Positions 5,473 through 5,934 of a DNA stretch of 5,934 nt are shown here, piece by piece. The stretch spans positions 1 through 5,934 of the forward strand of contig JAVVHH010000193.1 of NCBI GenBank assembly GCA_032249615.1, in the 5' to 3' direction. This stretch comes from JAVVHH01 sp032249615. Lineage in GTDB: Bacteria; Pseudomonadota; Alphaproteobacteria; Acetobacterales; Acetobacteraceae. Every line of letters begins with the position of its first letter. Position 1 is the first letter of the stretch. The notes under the pieces are model-generated. The model did no database searches. It was not told where the DNA came from and was given only the letters and a program-made list of their open reading frames with translations. The translations under genes were made by a program, and so were the position numbers.

Positions 5473-5934
5473 TCAAGACCTCGCGCCGGCGGAAACCTGG
5501 CACGCGATGTCGAGCGCGCGGCGGATGAGGTTTTCGCTGGCTTCCGGCGTGCGGAAGGCGCTGTGGGCGGAGAGGGTCACGTTCTCCAGCCGAGTCAGCG
5601 CATGACCCGGCGGCAGCGGCTCCGTGTCGAACACGTCGAGCGCTGCATGGCCCAGTCGCCCCGACCGAAGCGCATCGAGCATGGCCGGCTCATCCACGAT
5701 CGCGCCGCGCGCCGTGTTCACCAGGATCGCCCCCGGCCGCAGCAGCGCCAGCCGCCGAGCGTCTAGGAAGCCGCGGGTTTCATCGTTCAGCAACAGGTGC
5801 AGCGAAACCACGTGACTCTCGGCCAGAACGCGCTCGAGCGGGACGAACTCCACATTCGGTGCCTGCCGGGGCGACCGGTTCCATGCCCGCACACTCATGC
5901 CGCTGCCGGCCGCGATCCGCGCCACCTCCGCAGC
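5473..5934 (-). CDS. D-isomer-specific 2-hydroxyacid dehydrogenase (C-terminal part)
   Basis: NAD(P)-dependent cytosolic oxidoreductase of the D-2-hydroxyacid dehydrogenase / phosphoglycerate dehydrogenase-like family, interconverting a 2-hydroxyacid and a 2-ketoacid. The gene enters from beyond the window; 153 residues and the TGA stop (5475-5473) are present, about half of a usual 310-330 residue protein. The frame is open to the window edge, so the visible part lacks its start and the nucleotide-binding GxGxxG motif, which should lie just upstream of the first residues (AAEVARIAAGSGMSVRAWNR). Seen are VSLHLLLNDETRGFLD, the family signature NTARGAIVDE with catalytic Arg76, VFDTEP with catalytic Glu105, and LSAHSAFRTPEAS with the likely catalytic His124 (numbering within the fragment). 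The DETRG and FDTEPLPPGHAL stretches suggest the phosphoglycerate dehydrogenase-like branch rather than a true SerA, which would carry a C-terminal ACT domain; this protein ends after the catalytic domain. The substrate cannot be assigned. The pump genes beyond the terminator appear unrelated. Confidence 0.92.
   Translation of the reverse strand, partial: AAEVARIAAGSGMSVRAWNRSPRQAPNVEFVPLERVLAESHVVSLHLLLNDETRGFLDARRLALLRPGAILVNTARGAIVDEPAMLDALRSGRLGHAALDVFDTEPLPPGHALTRLENVTLSAHSAFRTPEASENLIRRALDIACQVSAGARS

Noticed and set aside
5467..5495. Possible tRNA promoter TTTCCG-17-TACAAC on the minus strand
   Set aside because: Only about 3 of 6 and 4 of 6 consensus matches, and it overlaps the end of the dehydrogenase gene; too weak to list as a feature.
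5185..5605. Plus-strand open frames across the leader, tRNA and dehydrogenase end
   Set aside because: They cross a terminator, a tRNA gene and the antisense of a dehydrogenase; their translations show no protein-like features.

Overview
The window is GC-rich and compactly coded, and every gene I can support lies on the minus strand. The genes resemble Proteobacteria. The composition, the N/A-rich 'AANDN' stretch in the adaptor tail and a tRNA without an encoded CCA end suggest an alphaproteobacterium, but this is inference and no species-level call is possible. I found no CRISPR array, insertion sequence, phage gene, toxin-antitoxin pair or defence gene.

Read in the direction of transcription (high to low coordinates), the layout is as follows. 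(1) The 3' part of a D-2-hydroxyacid dehydrogenase gene (5934-5473) enters the window. (2) A tRNA-Leu(UAA) gene (5457-5372) follows after 15 bases. (3) A strong Rho-independent terminator (5366-5341) ends that unit. (4) A non-coding leader of about 130 bases (5340-5210) probably carries the promoter of the next operon. (5) The rest is a tripartite RND efflux operon in the order mdtA (5209-3896), mdtB (3899-789), mdtC (792 to beyond position 1, truncated).

The three pump genes are joined by two 4-base start/stop overlaps, ATGA between mdtA and mdtB and GTGA between mdtB and mdtC. This points to translational coupling. The expected machine is an inner-membrane heteromeric RND proton/drug antiporter (MdtB with MdtC), a periplasmic adaptor (MdtA) and a TolC-family outer-membrane channel. 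The channel is not encoded in the window. The adaptor keeps the R-x3-L-x6-S motif used for docking to TolC, and MdtB keeps the Asp-Asp and Lys of the proton relay, so the visible parts look functional.

I looked for an undescribed system and did not find one. This is a well-conserved efflux locus beside a tRNA gene. The points worth a second look are mostly about correct annotation: a GTG-started mdtC whose true frame is easily missed, an adaptor frame that runs open back through the terminator into the tRNA, and the low-complexity basic tail of the adaptor. Large open frames on the plus strand and in the other minus-strand frames are compositional shadows.
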